A DNA stretch of 64,000 bases from Chytridium lagenaria (lineage: Eukaryota > Chytridiomycota > Chytridiomycetes > Chytridiales > Chytridiaceae), in NCBI GenBank assembly GCA_025449115.1, contig JAHLKC010000021.1:186001-250000 (forward strand). Direction: 5' to 3'. The translations under genes and the position numbers were made by a program. Within the stretch, counting starts at the first letter, position 1; each line of letters starts with the position of its first letter. The notes under the pieces are model-generated. The model worked only from the letters and a program-made list of their open reading frames with translations. It ran no database searches and had not been told where the DNA came from. Below are positions 1 to 12,239 of this stretch, in pieces.

Positions 1-3000
1 TATGGATTATGAGATTATTGGAAGTGGTGTCAATGTCATCACTTCGAATCTTTCTCACATGTCTAATGGTCTGAAGATGCTTTCAGCACTGACGGAGGAT
101 GGCTCGGACAAAGAGAGTCTTCTTGAAGCTGCTAGAAACCTTGCCAAAGCAACGGCGAATTACCTTGAAGCCATGCAACCCGTAATCATGGGACAGGCAT
201 CCAAAGATCAAATGTATTCTGCCGCTCGTGATGTGTCTTTGATGGCATCCGATTTGCTGACATTAATCGGACGTCTGGACGTGTCGGAAGATGTTCAAAA
301 TGAATTGATCGATGCTGCTAGGTTCGTAGCACGATCTGTCGCAGAGTTGGTGGGATGCGCCAAAAAAGTGGCGGATACAATGAAGGATCAACCTGAGCAA
401 CTTGCTGTCGCTGCTGATGCTAAAGCAGTGGCAGAGGCTGCGAATCAGCTGGTCGCATGCACCACAGTCGTTTCGCCCACCATTACCATTCAAATGTGTT
501 TGGATCAGTTGATGGAGGCCTCTGTCATCATCAAAGATGGGCTTGGGAGATTATTTGAGTCGTCGACACCCTGCACGAATCCGAGATTCTTGCAGTCTCT
601 TAAAGACACTATTGGAAAAGTCGAAGAGGCTATTGCTCGCTTAATTGAGAAAGCGGCTCAGAGCGGGGTCTCAATTGAAGCGGATCCATTGGATACTGAT
701 TACCAGCAAGTTGTAGTCTCAGTAGATACCATGATGGGCAACTGTGGCTCGACGGAGGGTATTATTAGTTCGGCAAAAGACTTGACTCTAAGTGCTACCC
801 AATTTGTCAACGCGTTGAAGAAAACGGCTTTGGAAAAGAGCGACGGTCATGAAAGAGATAGATTGCTCACCGCCGCGAAAGCTCTCGCAGATTCCACCTC
901 AAAAATGGTTGCAGCTGCTAAAGATTCCGCCAGGTTCCCTGCAGATACGGAGCGGAGAGGAAAACTTGAGAAGGCAGTTCAAGATCTTCAACATCAGCAA
1001 CCTCTGCATGCGGTCCTCAATTCCAATTCAACGTTTTACAGCGTTTGAATAAATCACTCAAGGATACCATCACGTCGCAAAATCAACTCATATTAGCCGC
1101 ACGCAACGCCGCTGCATCAAATAGAAATCAAGCTTCACAGATTCAACTCAATCAATCCGTCAAAAAGGTGGCTGAAATGAACCCAGTTGTGGTTTCCGCG
1201 CTCAAGGCTCACTCGGCCAACTCGAATGATATTGTCGCACAATGCAACCCTTATATCTGCAGCAAGGCAACTTCTTCCAGCTATTGAGGCTCTCGTCAAT
1301 GCTGCCAAGGTTGCGGCTCCTACGGCAGGAGAAGCATCATCACAGTCTCACATTCTGAACCTTGCAAAGCTCGCTGAAAACGATATTGAGAATCTTGAGA
1401 AGGTTTCTCGACTTGCAGATGAAATTAGCGCAGGACTTCGCCTTGAGTCCGCATTATTCACTGCAGAGGCTATTAATGAGGAGCTGCAATGTGATGAGGT
1501 TGAGTTCGGTCGTGTCAGCGTGGCGGGGATTCCTCATGAACCGTTCTCAGTTGAAACTGCACATGCCCAACTCGTTACAACGGCAAAGGAAATTCAGCTG
1601 TCGATTACTGCTCTGGCAGCTGCATCAGTTGACAAGAATGAAAAACTGCTGGAGTTGCTGCTACTGAGGCTATCACCGCACTACAGTCTATGGTTCAATC
1701 TGCTGGTGCTTTAAGAGGGTTCGGGATGGACGATGATCTTAAATTTAGTATGCAGTCCGCGGCCAATAACGTAGCTAGTACTCTCGCGTCGCTGATATCT
1801 GCTGCAAAATCTAATGTTCAAGCTCAAGCTGACAATGTGCCAGTAGACATGGTATCCTTGGCAAATTATGCTAATGAGGCTGTCGGGAAAATAATGCTGT
1901 GTTTGCCTGGGCAAAGAGACTTAGATTTGGCACTTGAGCTTGTTGAGACGGGCGTGAAGTCCTTAAATGTGGAGGCGATGGGATCAGGAACAGTAAAAAT
2001 GGATAGTTATGCCTCAGCCCAAACGAAGCTTCAAGCATCCGCAAGTGCTGTCGCTATGGCTGCAAATGCATTGACTTCTGCCGTTCGCGGTAGTTTGATG
2101 GAATTGCAAAATGGTGCCAACACATTCAGCAGTACTTTTGAAAAACTAATAGCAGCAACTGATAAATTCGGAGAAGCTTGCGGTGATCGGAGTATTGGAG
2201 AAAAACTCATCGCAGTAACAGGCACTGTTGGGGAGGCATCTAAATATCTCCTTACTTCAGCAAAGGCAGCCGCCACTGATGTATCAAATCTAAGGTATAA
2301 CTCATCAAATTGTTGTTTTAATCTTCACTAAATACCTTTGAAGTTTGAGAAACGACCTTTGACAGCGGCGAGAGGCGTTGGCGATACTTTAAACACGCTT
2401 ATTGATGTTTGCTCAGCTTCTGCGCCAGGACACAATGATTGCAACAACGCACTAAGAATATTGCTCACTGCTGCAACCCGCCTCGACTCGGTGAATGAAG
2501 GAACATTATCGTCTGCAACTTTTAGCGAGAGCGTGTCTAAGCTTAACGAGACAGGAAAGCAGTTAAGTGGTCTTTTGAATGGCGTTCTTGCTGCTGCTCG
2601 AGCTGGAAACGTTCAAAAAATGGCTCAAGATCTCTCTGTTGCCGCTCAAGCCGTTTATACCTATAACTGAAAGCAACGTCCGGGCAGCATATCTTATTGG
2701 CGTGTCAGACGCAACCTCCATTCCCGCAGTGCCGCCTGTAATCGACCAGTCAGAGCTTGCTCACGCGGGATACGACATCAAGGAAGCATCAAAGAGGCTG
2801 ATTGACCCATCGAACACTCAGCAACAGATTTTGGAGATTGCGGGCACAATTGCTAAACACACATCCAACATTTGCAATTCTTGCAAGATTGCTGGAACCA
2901 ATGCCAACATGAGCCAGCAAGCCCGTCAAATGTTTATCACTTCGGCAAAAGACGTTGCGATGAAGACTTCAGGTGTGGTGTCTGTGATCAAACAGCTTGC

Positions 3001-6000
3001 CGTCGGCCTTGACAATGCCTCCAGGTCAAAGGCAGAGGCTGCCTGTGGACCACTGATTGAAGCCATAGAAAAGCTGGTACAATTTTCTACTGGGGCAGAG
3101 TTTTCTGGAACCCCTGCCAAGCTGTCAACCTCAGCGCTTCAAGCTCAGAAGCCGTTAATCGATCTTAACCGAGGCATTATCGGGTCCGTTCAAGACGTGA
3201 TAAACTCTGCAAAGCTTGTATGTTCGAATCCTAAGGATCAATCTACACTACAGCTAATGTCAAGCGAGACCAAGGCGGTCACTGAATCTGTTCAGAGTCT
3301 CATTTCGACAGTAATTAATAGTGCACCGGGTCAGAAAGAATGTAACGACGCTTTACAAAAAATCACAGACAACATGGGGCTCATTGATGCTGCTATTATG
3401 GATGCTACGGTGAATAATCTTGCCCCTGCGCCAGGAGCACAGAAGGATTCGCTGGTGGAAAACGGCGCGTGCTCTGGCAAGTTTAATTGACGTGATTGCT
3501 CGCTCAGCGACAAATGACATTGGCCACTTAGGAACTTCTGTCAACGAGCTACCCGGAAATTTCAAGCAGGTATACATTTGCAGAGAGGCATCAGTGATTT
3601 ATTTTGCTAAATCATGTAATTTCTCTTTTTCAGTGTGTGGCTTGGGCTATCGGAGTATCTTCAAACTCTCCTGATATGACAACACAAATTGCTATTCTCA
3701 ACGACGCCAAGCATCTGAGTGATTGCATTCATTCTTTTATGGTGGCTGTTAAGCAATACACTGGCAACCCCAGTGAAGCTGTGGCCGGAACAGTTGCTGG
3801 TGAAAGGGCCACTGTCAGATCAGCCGTCAACAAGCTTGTCACTACCCTAGAGGGATCGCGTGACGATTCTGGAGAGTTTAGCAAGGCTGTTGAAAAAATT
3901 GAGGGTCTCATTGCAACCCTTGAAGCTCGTGTTCCTGCGAAAGCGTCGCAACCCTACCAAGTAAGTGCAAGTGACCTCCAAGCATTTGGAAAAACAATCG
4001 TTGAGCGCGTTGGAGACGTCATCACGAAAGCAAAGACCCCAGAAAAATATCGAGAATATTCGGGCAAGATTTGTGATCTCTATGAGTCCCTTCTCGGTGC
4101 AACATGTACGGCAGTGGCGGCAACAGATGATCAGAAAGTAAAGCATGGGCTCTTCGATGCTGTGCGGCAGCTGGGTGGGTCAACGATTCGCCTAATCGAG
4201 GCTGTCAGGTTGGCAAGTGCAAAAAGCGCGGCGGATCATGCAAGTCGTTTAAAGCTTGGGCAGGCTGGAAGAGAGGTTAGCAGTAACGTGTCAAATTTGA
4301 TCGTTGCATCAAAGGAGGGATCCCGTGGTGTAATCGTGTGTCAAGAGACCATTGGGAACCTTAACGATATTGTGGCCGACATTGAGTCAACATATATATT
4401 TGCTCAAGCCGGAAACTTGGATCCGATTGATTCAAAAGATTCATTTTCGCGACACAAGGATCAACTTTTAACTGCTACCAAAACTTTGACAGAGCTCGTC
4501 AAGGGCTTTATTTCTGCTGTGACAGGGACTCAGGATCAACTTGCAGCCGTTGCAACACAATCAATGAAGGCAATGGATGCCTTAAAGGATACGGCTAGAA
4601 TTGGTGCAGTATCAGTCACTTCCGGAGACAAGCACATGCAGCAGCACCTTCTCGGTGCGACCAAGGCAGTTGCCGAAAGCTTACAGAACCTCATTGCTGC
4701 TGCCGCGCGGTGTCACGGTAAACCCACGAACGATCCCTCTATGAGTGAAATGGGGGACGCTGTGAAAAGCGAGTTTTCCGCCCTTGCTGAATTAATTCGC
4801 GTAACTAAGTTACTTGCGGATGAATCTTCAAGAGGTGCTCGTGCTTTGGAAGGCGCCATGACTGATATTAACGATATCATTACTGTTCTTGAATCCGACC
4901 AGCCTGCACAAGGGACTGCTTTACCTGAGGAGGTAGCCAGCCTCGGGAAGCAAGTTGCCACCACCGCAGCCACGTTAGTGGCATCTTCAAGCGGGAAACA
5001 AGACGAAATTGTGGCTGCTGCAAACGCTATTCGAAAACAAGTTGGTGATCTTGCAAGGGCTGGAAAAGCTGCCATTGACAAGGCACCAGAGGAGAAGAGA
5101 ACAGAGATGATTAGCGCAGTGAGGCGCGCTGCACTTTCGATAAGAGGGCTTTTATCAGGAGTCAAAACGGTGGTCGAATCCAACACGCCAGCTACTAAGT
5201 CGAATGTGCAAGCAATGGCTCGTGAAGTCGTTGTATCTATTAACGAGGTTGTGACGGCTGCTGAGGTTTTGATTCCGGGGGGATACGTTGATCCGAACGA
5301 CCCTAACGTGATAGCTGAACGTGAGCTTCTAAATGCGGCATCCGCCATTGAAGCAGCATCCCGCAAATTGGCTGCTTTGAGACCGCCAGAACGCGTCAAG
5401 CAGGCAACACAAGATCTCGGCTTTGACGAGCAGATGCTTGAGGCTGCAAAAGCCATTGCAGCCGCCACCGCAGCGCTTGTACGGTCTGCTACTGCAGCAC
5501 AAAGAGAAATTGTCGCCAAAGGACGTTCACAAAAAGATAGCAACATGTACTTTTCTGACGGAACTTGGAGTGATGGATTGGTGTCAGCCGCTAAGCACGT
5601 TGCTAGCGCCACATCTGATCTTTGCGAGTCTGCTAATCAGGCTGTCAAGGGACAGGTACAACGAGAACGCGTGATTGCTTCCGCCAAAGCAGTATCTGCA
5701 TCTACCGCACAGCTTCTCTCCGCCGCTACTGCAAAGACCGACCCGAACTCGCAGTCGCAGATTCGTTTAAGGGCAGCTGGAAAAGGTGTTACAAACGCGA
5801 CGAGTCAACTCGTGAAAGCTGCAGAGGAGGCGATGGCGTTTCACAGAGACCGACCAAATTACAGCCCAGGTGCAAAACGCTGGTAGCGCCACGACAGCCA
5901 AAATTTTGGAGATGGAGGCTCAGGTGTCGATTCTTGAAGATGGAAAAGGAATTGGAAAAGGCGAGGGCGAAGTTGGCGTCTGTGAGGAAGGGTCGATACG

Positions 6001-6035
6001 ATGGGGCAGGGAGGGATGCCAAAGGCGCTCTTTAG
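1..6035 (+). CDS. Talin, rod domain and C-terminal I/LWEQ actin-binding module (5' partial)
   Basis: Talin is a cytoplasmic adaptor that links membrane adhesion receptors to actin. About 1,970 codons are present against roughly 2,540 in animal talins, so the N-terminal FERM head should lie upstream of the window. The protein is a long series of Ala/Ser/Lys-rich helical-bundle repeats. The tail carries the I/LWEQ signature, with WSDGLVSAAKHVASAT near 5567-5614 followed by the conserved AS-A-VSASTAQLLSAA stretch, and a final charged helix ending KGRYDGAGRDAKGAL at 6033-6035. One intron is clear at 3570-3633; a second lies at about 2281-2343. The frame changes by one base near 990, 1250, 1645, 2660, 3470, 5845 and 5925, and the expected repeats continue each time. 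I read these as sequencing indels, though decay cannot be excluded. Family assignment is firm; the intact length is inferred. Confidence 0.9.
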
Positions 6036-6448
6036 TATATCATTATAGCACATATATTGTTCTTGTTTCTTATAATTCGCACACAAATATATAAATATAT
6101 ATTTATTTTTTTTCGTTATCCCGAGTTTATTTTGTAGATTCCTTAATTGGATAATAATTTATTCAGCAATCATTTCGTTATCAGTTTAATGATTGTAAGC
6201 AATTTTTCTATCAGTAACTGATAAGAACGTGCGGCAATCCATGGTCTTCCAATGGGAGTGGAAGGATTTAACGAAAATATAGTCTGTTTATAAAAAGTAT
6301 TTAATAACAGAGATTATTGCTGTTTTGTAATGAAAATGGCAGAAAGGTGAAGAATTATACGAATTAATATAATACACGCGATTTTCACATCCATACGCCC
6401 ACATCATGTCTATGATACTTGAGACCATACCAGGAATAAAAACATCTT
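6036..6448. other. Intergenic, convergent 3' ends of talin and cytochrome b5 reductase
   Basis: About 410 bp of AT-rich sequence between two stop codons. It holds A/T runs that could serve as polyadenylation signals for both genes. No conserved reading frame or RNA gene was seen. Confidence 0.6.
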
Positions 6449-7650
6449 TCACAATTTAAAAACGTTGTCTCCTTTAAATCCCATTTCACGAAGAACGCCA
6501 TTTAATGGTCCTTGCTCAAATTCCGTTGGTTTGGGCCCTGCCAAAGCCTTTACCATGCTAGAAAGGGTAAGCTACATATTATTTTGAATATTACTTATCG
6601 GGCCCGCATACAAAAATCTGAGCATTGCTGCGGTCCTTTACTTGGAAAAATACCTCATCCAATACATTTTTATCTATACAGCCAGTCCTGAAAACCCAGC
6701 TGGAAGAAGGCTTTTCTGATCCTTTCTCTATGACATGAAACACCTTCAAACGGTCTCTACTCGTAGCTTCAAGAATGTCAAGCTCGCGCCTGAGAAGAAC
6801 ATCATCTTCAGTTTTTGAGCCGTAAATAAGAGTAATGCGTGATGAATCTGACGGATCCTTGATTATACTTTTGATCATTTGATACAAAGGTGTAATCCCT
6901 GTTCCTCCACCGATCTATTCTATCCGTTAAATTTGAAAATGCAAAAAAAAAAAAGGCGGTCCCACCATTATTAAATCACCTCCTGCTGGCTTATATTCCA
7001 GAGTTTGTATTGGCCCACGCATTGGAACTGTTTCACCCACTTTAAGACCATGAATGAGTTGCGAAATACTCCCGTCTTTGTAAAGCTTTACGAGCAAATC
7101 AAAGTGATTGGCCCCGTAAGTAATGGGTGTGTATGGCCGGGCTATTTGACACGACTCGTCCATAAACAAACAACATGCGTCGGTGCGGGCATACTCGATG
7201 TAATTTGACCTCCTCTGGGCGGAAATGCTGCAACTTAGTTAGCTTGAAACAAGCACAATAATTACCCAAAAATCGAAAGAGGGAGGTGTCACTTGTCACT
7301 GGGATAACCTCTAAGAGTTGGAACGGTTTGAACTGATCAGAAGTCAAGACTGACGGAGAATTCGAGTCGAAGTTGTAAATATAATTCACATCATATGCCA
7401 CTACGGCACACGCTGTGACTGCAAATATTACAACGATAAGAGTGTATTGCCGATTGCGCTTTACAGGATTCATGGCATTCGTCTTGAATGTCGACGAAAA
7501 TCGACGGCAATTCTTGAAAGCATTCGGACTTTCCAGTTCAAAAGTCTTTTTGGTAAAAGAAGCCTTGATCAACGTCGGAGATGTTCGCGATGGAAGTGCC
7601 CTAAAGAGCCCGTGCAAGCGACTCTGCAAACCAAGTCCATGTCTAAACAT
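6449..7650 (-). CDS. NADH-cytochrome b5 reductase, mitochondrial/membrane-anchored type (Mcr1-like)
   Basis: FAD flavoprotein that passes electrons from NADH to cytochrome b5 or related acceptors. The start ATG at 7650 begins a basic, Arg/Ser-rich leader, then one hydrophobic segment (about 7446-7393, YTLIVVIFAVTACAVVAY), which fits a mitochondrial presequence plus outer- or inner-membrane anchor. The FAD motif RPYTP is at 7139-7125, the NADH-binding GGGTGITP at about 6912-6889, and the C-terminal CGPD at 6608-6597. The last exon ends GDNVFKL at 6449. Introns lie near 7270-7232, 6957-6915 and 6593-6558. One missing base near 7170 is needed to join the exon that precedes RPYTP. All hallmark motifs are present, so the function is secure; localisation is inferred from the leader. 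Its ATG is only about 40 bp from the TMEM115 gene. Confidence 0.9.
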
Positions 7651-7689
7651 TACAAAAAAATTTGAAGTGTGAAGCAGATATAGTGCAGA

Positions 7690-8912
7690 TGGTTTGTGCC
7701 CTTGACCTGGACATTATATTGAAACATCAAAGAACATTGCGCAAGCTCTTAGGAATATTCCGCAATGGACAAGAGCATGTCTGCTCGGCGTGGTGTCCAT
7801 GTACATAGTGTCCCTTTTGTCGACCCGGCTCTTTGGCATTCAATCGTTGCTGACTCTCTACCCTGGACTCCTATTCTGGCGGCTTTGGGCGATCATCACT
7901 GCCGGATTCGTTGAAACAAACATTTTTTTGGTTTGTATATGATGAGATAGCAACCTAAAAACATGTAGCTTTTCATCAACGGCACAATATTTGCTCTATC
8001 TGCTAGATACTTTGAGCAAATTTGGGGATCGAAGTAAGGATGCACCTACCTGCTTAATGTAATATATTAGAGAGTTCCTGACGTTCGTCGGCGTTGTGAA
8101 TGTCTCCTCGGTCGTCCTCACCACCATCACATTGTTTTTTTCTTATGCTGTTACTCAAAATGAGGCATACATGTAAGTTTATGTTGTTTTATGAAGCATT
8201 AAACTTATGCAATGCAATGATTTTATATATTCCATTCAGCTTTGAATATGAAATTGCTGGGCTAGCGGCTTTGATTTCTGGGTTTGCAGTTGCATTTAAG
8301 CAGACCGTTCCGGAACATTCAATCACCTTGTTTAAAGCATTTTCAATCCGAGTGAAGGTTTGCTTGCGCTCGTATTAAAAGTTGCCTTACATGCTATTTT
8401 CCGTTTGTTAGTACATACCGTCGATTCTTATCATGAACGCATTCCAACTGTATATCTTTGGATTTATTGTCTCCACCTTCTACCTCATCCTTTTTGGATC
8501 CGCATCAGCATGGGTATACATCAGATTTTACCGACTTCAGGACGGAATTAAGGGCGACCGTAGTGAAACATTTGCCTTTGCTAGCTTTTTCCCGGAAAAA
8601 CTTCAGTATGTTACTTTAAATTTAGGTTGATCTGATGAACTTTCTAGTCCTTTTGTAAACCCTGTGTCGACCTTCATCTTCAACTTCTTGGTGGCGTTTA
8701 AGCTGTGTCCCCCTTTGGCTACCTCGTCTACGAATGACGACGACCTGGAGTCGGCGCCGACACCAAAAACTTCATCAAGCGATGTGGCAGATGCTGAAAG
8801 AAGACGTGCTATTGCCTTAAAAGCCTTGGATATGAGACTTCAATCGAATGCACAACAGGCCTCATCATCAAATAGCATCATACAAGAGCAGCCTGATGCT
8901 TCTTCAAAATAA
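7690..8912 (+). CDS. TMEM115-family integral membrane protein (Golgi, rhomboid-like fold)
   Basis: Polytopic membrane protein related to human TMEM115, a Golgi protein linked to retrograde traffic. Spliced exons give several hydrophobic segments: VSMYIVSLLSTRLFGIQSLL near 7785, the GVVNVSSVVLTTITLFFSYA segment near 8090, AGLAALISGFAVAFKQT near 8260, and MNAFQLYIFGFIVSTFYLIL near 8433. Family landmarks are the YFEQIWGSKEFLTFVGVVNV stretch, GDRSETFAFASFFPE (about 8550-8594) and the cytosolic DAERRRAIALKALDMRL tail (about 8790-8847). Introns are at about 7930-7968, 8034-8070, 8173-8239, 8358-8411 and 8607-8648. Apart from the start this gene reads cleanly. The start is unresolved: the ATG at 7690 is out of frame with the first conserved exon by one base. 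Confidence 0.87.
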
Positions 8913-9010
8913 ATCTTATTATTGCTCAATTGCATTTGTTGCATGCACTTTTTGTTCTACAATGAGCGGGTAGTCGGAGGCAAAGTAATGTGTTAATAAT
9001 TCATCGTTTT

Positions 9011-12000
9011 CTAATAAATATGAGTTCCCCAATTACTGGCATTCAAACCTTCGACGAATGGTGCTCTGTCAATTAGTTGTATCATTTTTAAATCGTCTAA
9101 ATGAACTTCTGATTCATATTTCCCTGTGCTTGGCCCCTTCATGTCAACTTCATGTTCCTCCAAAGTATCGCGAAAATAGAGTGTTTCCACATGCACTTTT
9201 TCATTCGACCCAATCCTGTGGGCGCGCTTGATGGCTTGGCGGAAACCGAGTCTTTGGTGACAGGTCTTAGAAACAATATTTTGGATGCGCTGGAAAGGTC
9301 AATTCCAAAAGAGCCCTCGCCAATATCCATGATTATAACTTTTATCTCCGAGGAGGTGTTGAAAGTGGTAACGTTTTGAGATCTTTCCGACAGAGATTGC
9401 TATTAAAATATGAGAGAAAGTCGGATATAGCAGCGTACTCCTCTCCGCTGAAAAAGTAAAGACTTAATACAGAAGAACTTGCAAAAGTTGGATATTTCTA
9501 TCATTTCCAAGTCCGTCTTGTTCAGCGACAGAAAGAAGACATGAGAATCGTTTCAAGATTTAACACATTTACCGAAGTGTAAACGATTATTTTGTGCTTA
9601 GGCGCATAGCGCAATAGGAAGTTGCAAGCATACGTGAGTTTTGAGCTGAGCGTTGCCAGTAAAACAAAGGTATTCTGAATTTCACTCTGCTGGCTAGGCA
9701 CCATATCTTCCAACGGTGGAGAAGTCTTAATCCGTTTGTTGCCGCGAAGATCTTCTTCTTTAAACGACACCGTTTTGCGTTTATGGGATCGAGCTGAATC
9801 TCCGGTTCATGATCTTTCCAGTCATTCGGCACGTTTTGTCGCTGATACGCTAGCTTTGTCGTAATGTTTAGCCTCATTTTCTCAAGTTCTTCCATGTAGA
9901 ACTCTGACCCATTTCCCTTTTCAATGTCCGTCTTCCAGTCAAGCGCCTTCAACTTATGTGCTTGCAAAACGTACAATATTTGAGCGGACTTTTGAATCCT
10001 TCGATAATTTTGATCACTAACGGCATCTGTCAAATGCTTCACAATTTTGTGAAAGAGTCCAGAATCGAATTGCTCTTTATGCATCTGCTTATATCCTTCG
10101 TCCATAGCATTTTCCAACGATACTGAAGCGCCATCAGGAATCTCAGAGCCGCAAAAATAGAATAGGGCTGATTTCAAGCTTGGGGAGTTTGTAAATAATA
10201 CGGATAAAATGTTTCTTTACTTTTCAACAATCTGATGCAGATGCTTCCTGTTACTAATATGTCCGATGTAATCAACCCCTCTTTTTCAGATAATAGTGCG
10301 TTCAACTTGATTTGAGAAATCAGAACGTTCATATTCAATCGCTCTTGTCGATTCATTTGCAAAGGTACATCCTGGCAATGCATTGGCGGCACTGCAACTG
10401 TTTAGCTCGCATAGCCATACAGTAGAAGAAACTTACACGATATTTCCGCTTCAATCATATGCTTTTTATGCCTAACAAAGACGTGGTCAAATAGAGTTTG
10501 GATTCTGTCTGCTGCGCCATCTTCGCGCTTAAGCCATGGAGAAACAAATATTTTTCGGAATAAGCCTTTACTATTCAGTGACGAAGCGCGTAACAGCCTA
10601 CCTTTACTTTCCCGAAAGGCCCAGACTCTTAAAAACCCTGATAAGATCCCTTCCATCTTATCAAAATTCGCCATTTCTCTTTGAACCTGGCTTGAGCTTC
10701 CGGAAAAAGTAACATTTGGAAGTGGAGTACCTTTCGAATGTGAGCAAAAGATAGAATTACGATATTCTCACCAGAGCTTATCCACATAGAGTCTGATTTC
10801 AGACTCGAAAGTATTGATATCAATCGATTTGAAGATTTAAAGTCGAGAAGATGGCCTTCGTCAAGAATAATACGCAACAGATGCATTTTCTCGAACGGCG
10901 ATATGTATTTCCTACTCGACGGCGCGCACTGACAATCCCGCATCCTTGACGAACCAACGTAAGGGCAGCTTGTGTCATCGTGAGTTTCTACAAGTAATAC
11001 TACAAAACATACACGCACTTCCGTGGAACTCCAGAAAAGATGAAACCTTTTTTGGCTTCTGAAGCCAACCGTGAATGGGAAATTAAGATAGCGTCAAATC
11101 TGACCAGCTCTGATACATCGGGTATAGGTTTTTTTGTATCTTCGCTAATGTTAAGCAATAATATTTTTCCTCCGATGCAATGCTATGTATAAATATTCAT
11201 ATTCAAGATGCTTGCATATAACGCACACACTAACCTTGTTAAACTCGTTTTGCCACTGATTTTTAAGGGTATCAGGCACAACGAAAAGTGTAGTGCTAGC
11301 TAAAGTTATAGTCATCCGATCAAGGACTTTCAGCGCCCCCTCCCTGCGAGGGCGAAAAGACGGGAAATCAATATCGTAGGTAAATTTAGCTGATGCGCAA
11401 GCATTTGTGAGATGGTCAGGAAGATTTAAAAGATGAAGAAAAGGCGACCGGCTGTCTTCAAAAAGTAAGTTTGCAACCGATAGCACACTTAATGGTGGCG
11501 CTTTTGTTGATCCTTGTTGTTCTGAAAGCCTTACGCCATAGTCGCTCTTATAAAAACGGAAAACTTGGCCAGTGGAGGGCCACATAAATTCTAAAAGTAT
11601 ACGATTTGGTGGTCGGGGAACTTTTCGAAGAGTTTTTGATAAAACAGCAATGCATATCATAGTTTTCCCAGTTCCCATATCCTCACTTAAAATACCTTTG
11701 ACGAAATTTTAAAAGAACTTGAAAACGGGATCGAAATAATACCTCCACTTCTTTCAGATACATAGCTAATGCCATCAATATGCAGCCCGATCGAGTCCAA
11801 AAAGAGTTCTTTGTAAAGCATGCGCCACACACTTCTCTACTCTAGGTTAAAATCCATAAAGCTAAAAAGTCCTCTTACTCTCTGGTACTCAAAGAGTTTG
11901 GTTTGAAGCTCCGGAAAGGATTCATCATCATTGATAATGCAGTTCACTATTTTCGCTTCTGGATCAGTTGACTCGATAAAATGTGGCGAAGGCCCCTGGA

Positions 12001-12159
12001 TTTGTTCGAACAAAGCTGACAAGGATTTCATGTCAGAGACGGTAGCTGTTGAGCTTGTCCGAGACTCGGAAGGCGAAGGCTATAACGAGTTGATCCAAAA
12101 GATAAAGAAACACCGGTATAAGAAAGGTTGTTTAACAAACGATCGTTGATATCAACCAT
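9011..12159 (-). CDS. SNF2-family ATPase/helicase-like protein (Rad5/Rad16-like, subfamily uncertain)
   Basis: Predicted DNA-translocating ATPase. In order along the minus strand: an entry motif KLFEYQR near 11890; a Walker A element EDMGTGKT near 11675, where most relatives have a GLGKT core; a segment ending TLFVVPDTLKNQWQNEF; the Walker B box RIILDEGHLLDF near 10850; SDSMWISSG as motif III; a long middle insert of about 250 residues (10180-9590) rich in charged helices; and the C-terminal lobe with MDIGEGSFGIDLSSASKI and AIKRAHRIGSNEKVHV (motif VI) near 9230. The DEGH box and the placement of the insert resemble fungal Rad5/Rad16-like proteins, but no RING finger is visible in the insert. 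It could be a chromatin or repair factor. The start at 12159 and an exon or indel near 12070 are uncertain. It is divergent from the polymerase gene. Confidence 0.75.
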
Positions 12160-12239
12160 GTTATAGCTCTTTATTCCAAGGAATTGTCTTCGTAACGAAC
12201 GAGAGATTGAGTAGCAAAGCAAAAGTTCCTATTCTTCAA

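Noticed and set aside
3221..3231. A short T-loop-like word suggesting a tRNA
   Set aside because: It lies inside the talin coding region and no matching acceptor or D arm is present.
4713..5612. A 299-codon open frame antisense to talin
   Set aside because: It is the shadow of the Ala/Ser-rich talin coding strand; the conserved protein is on the plus strand.
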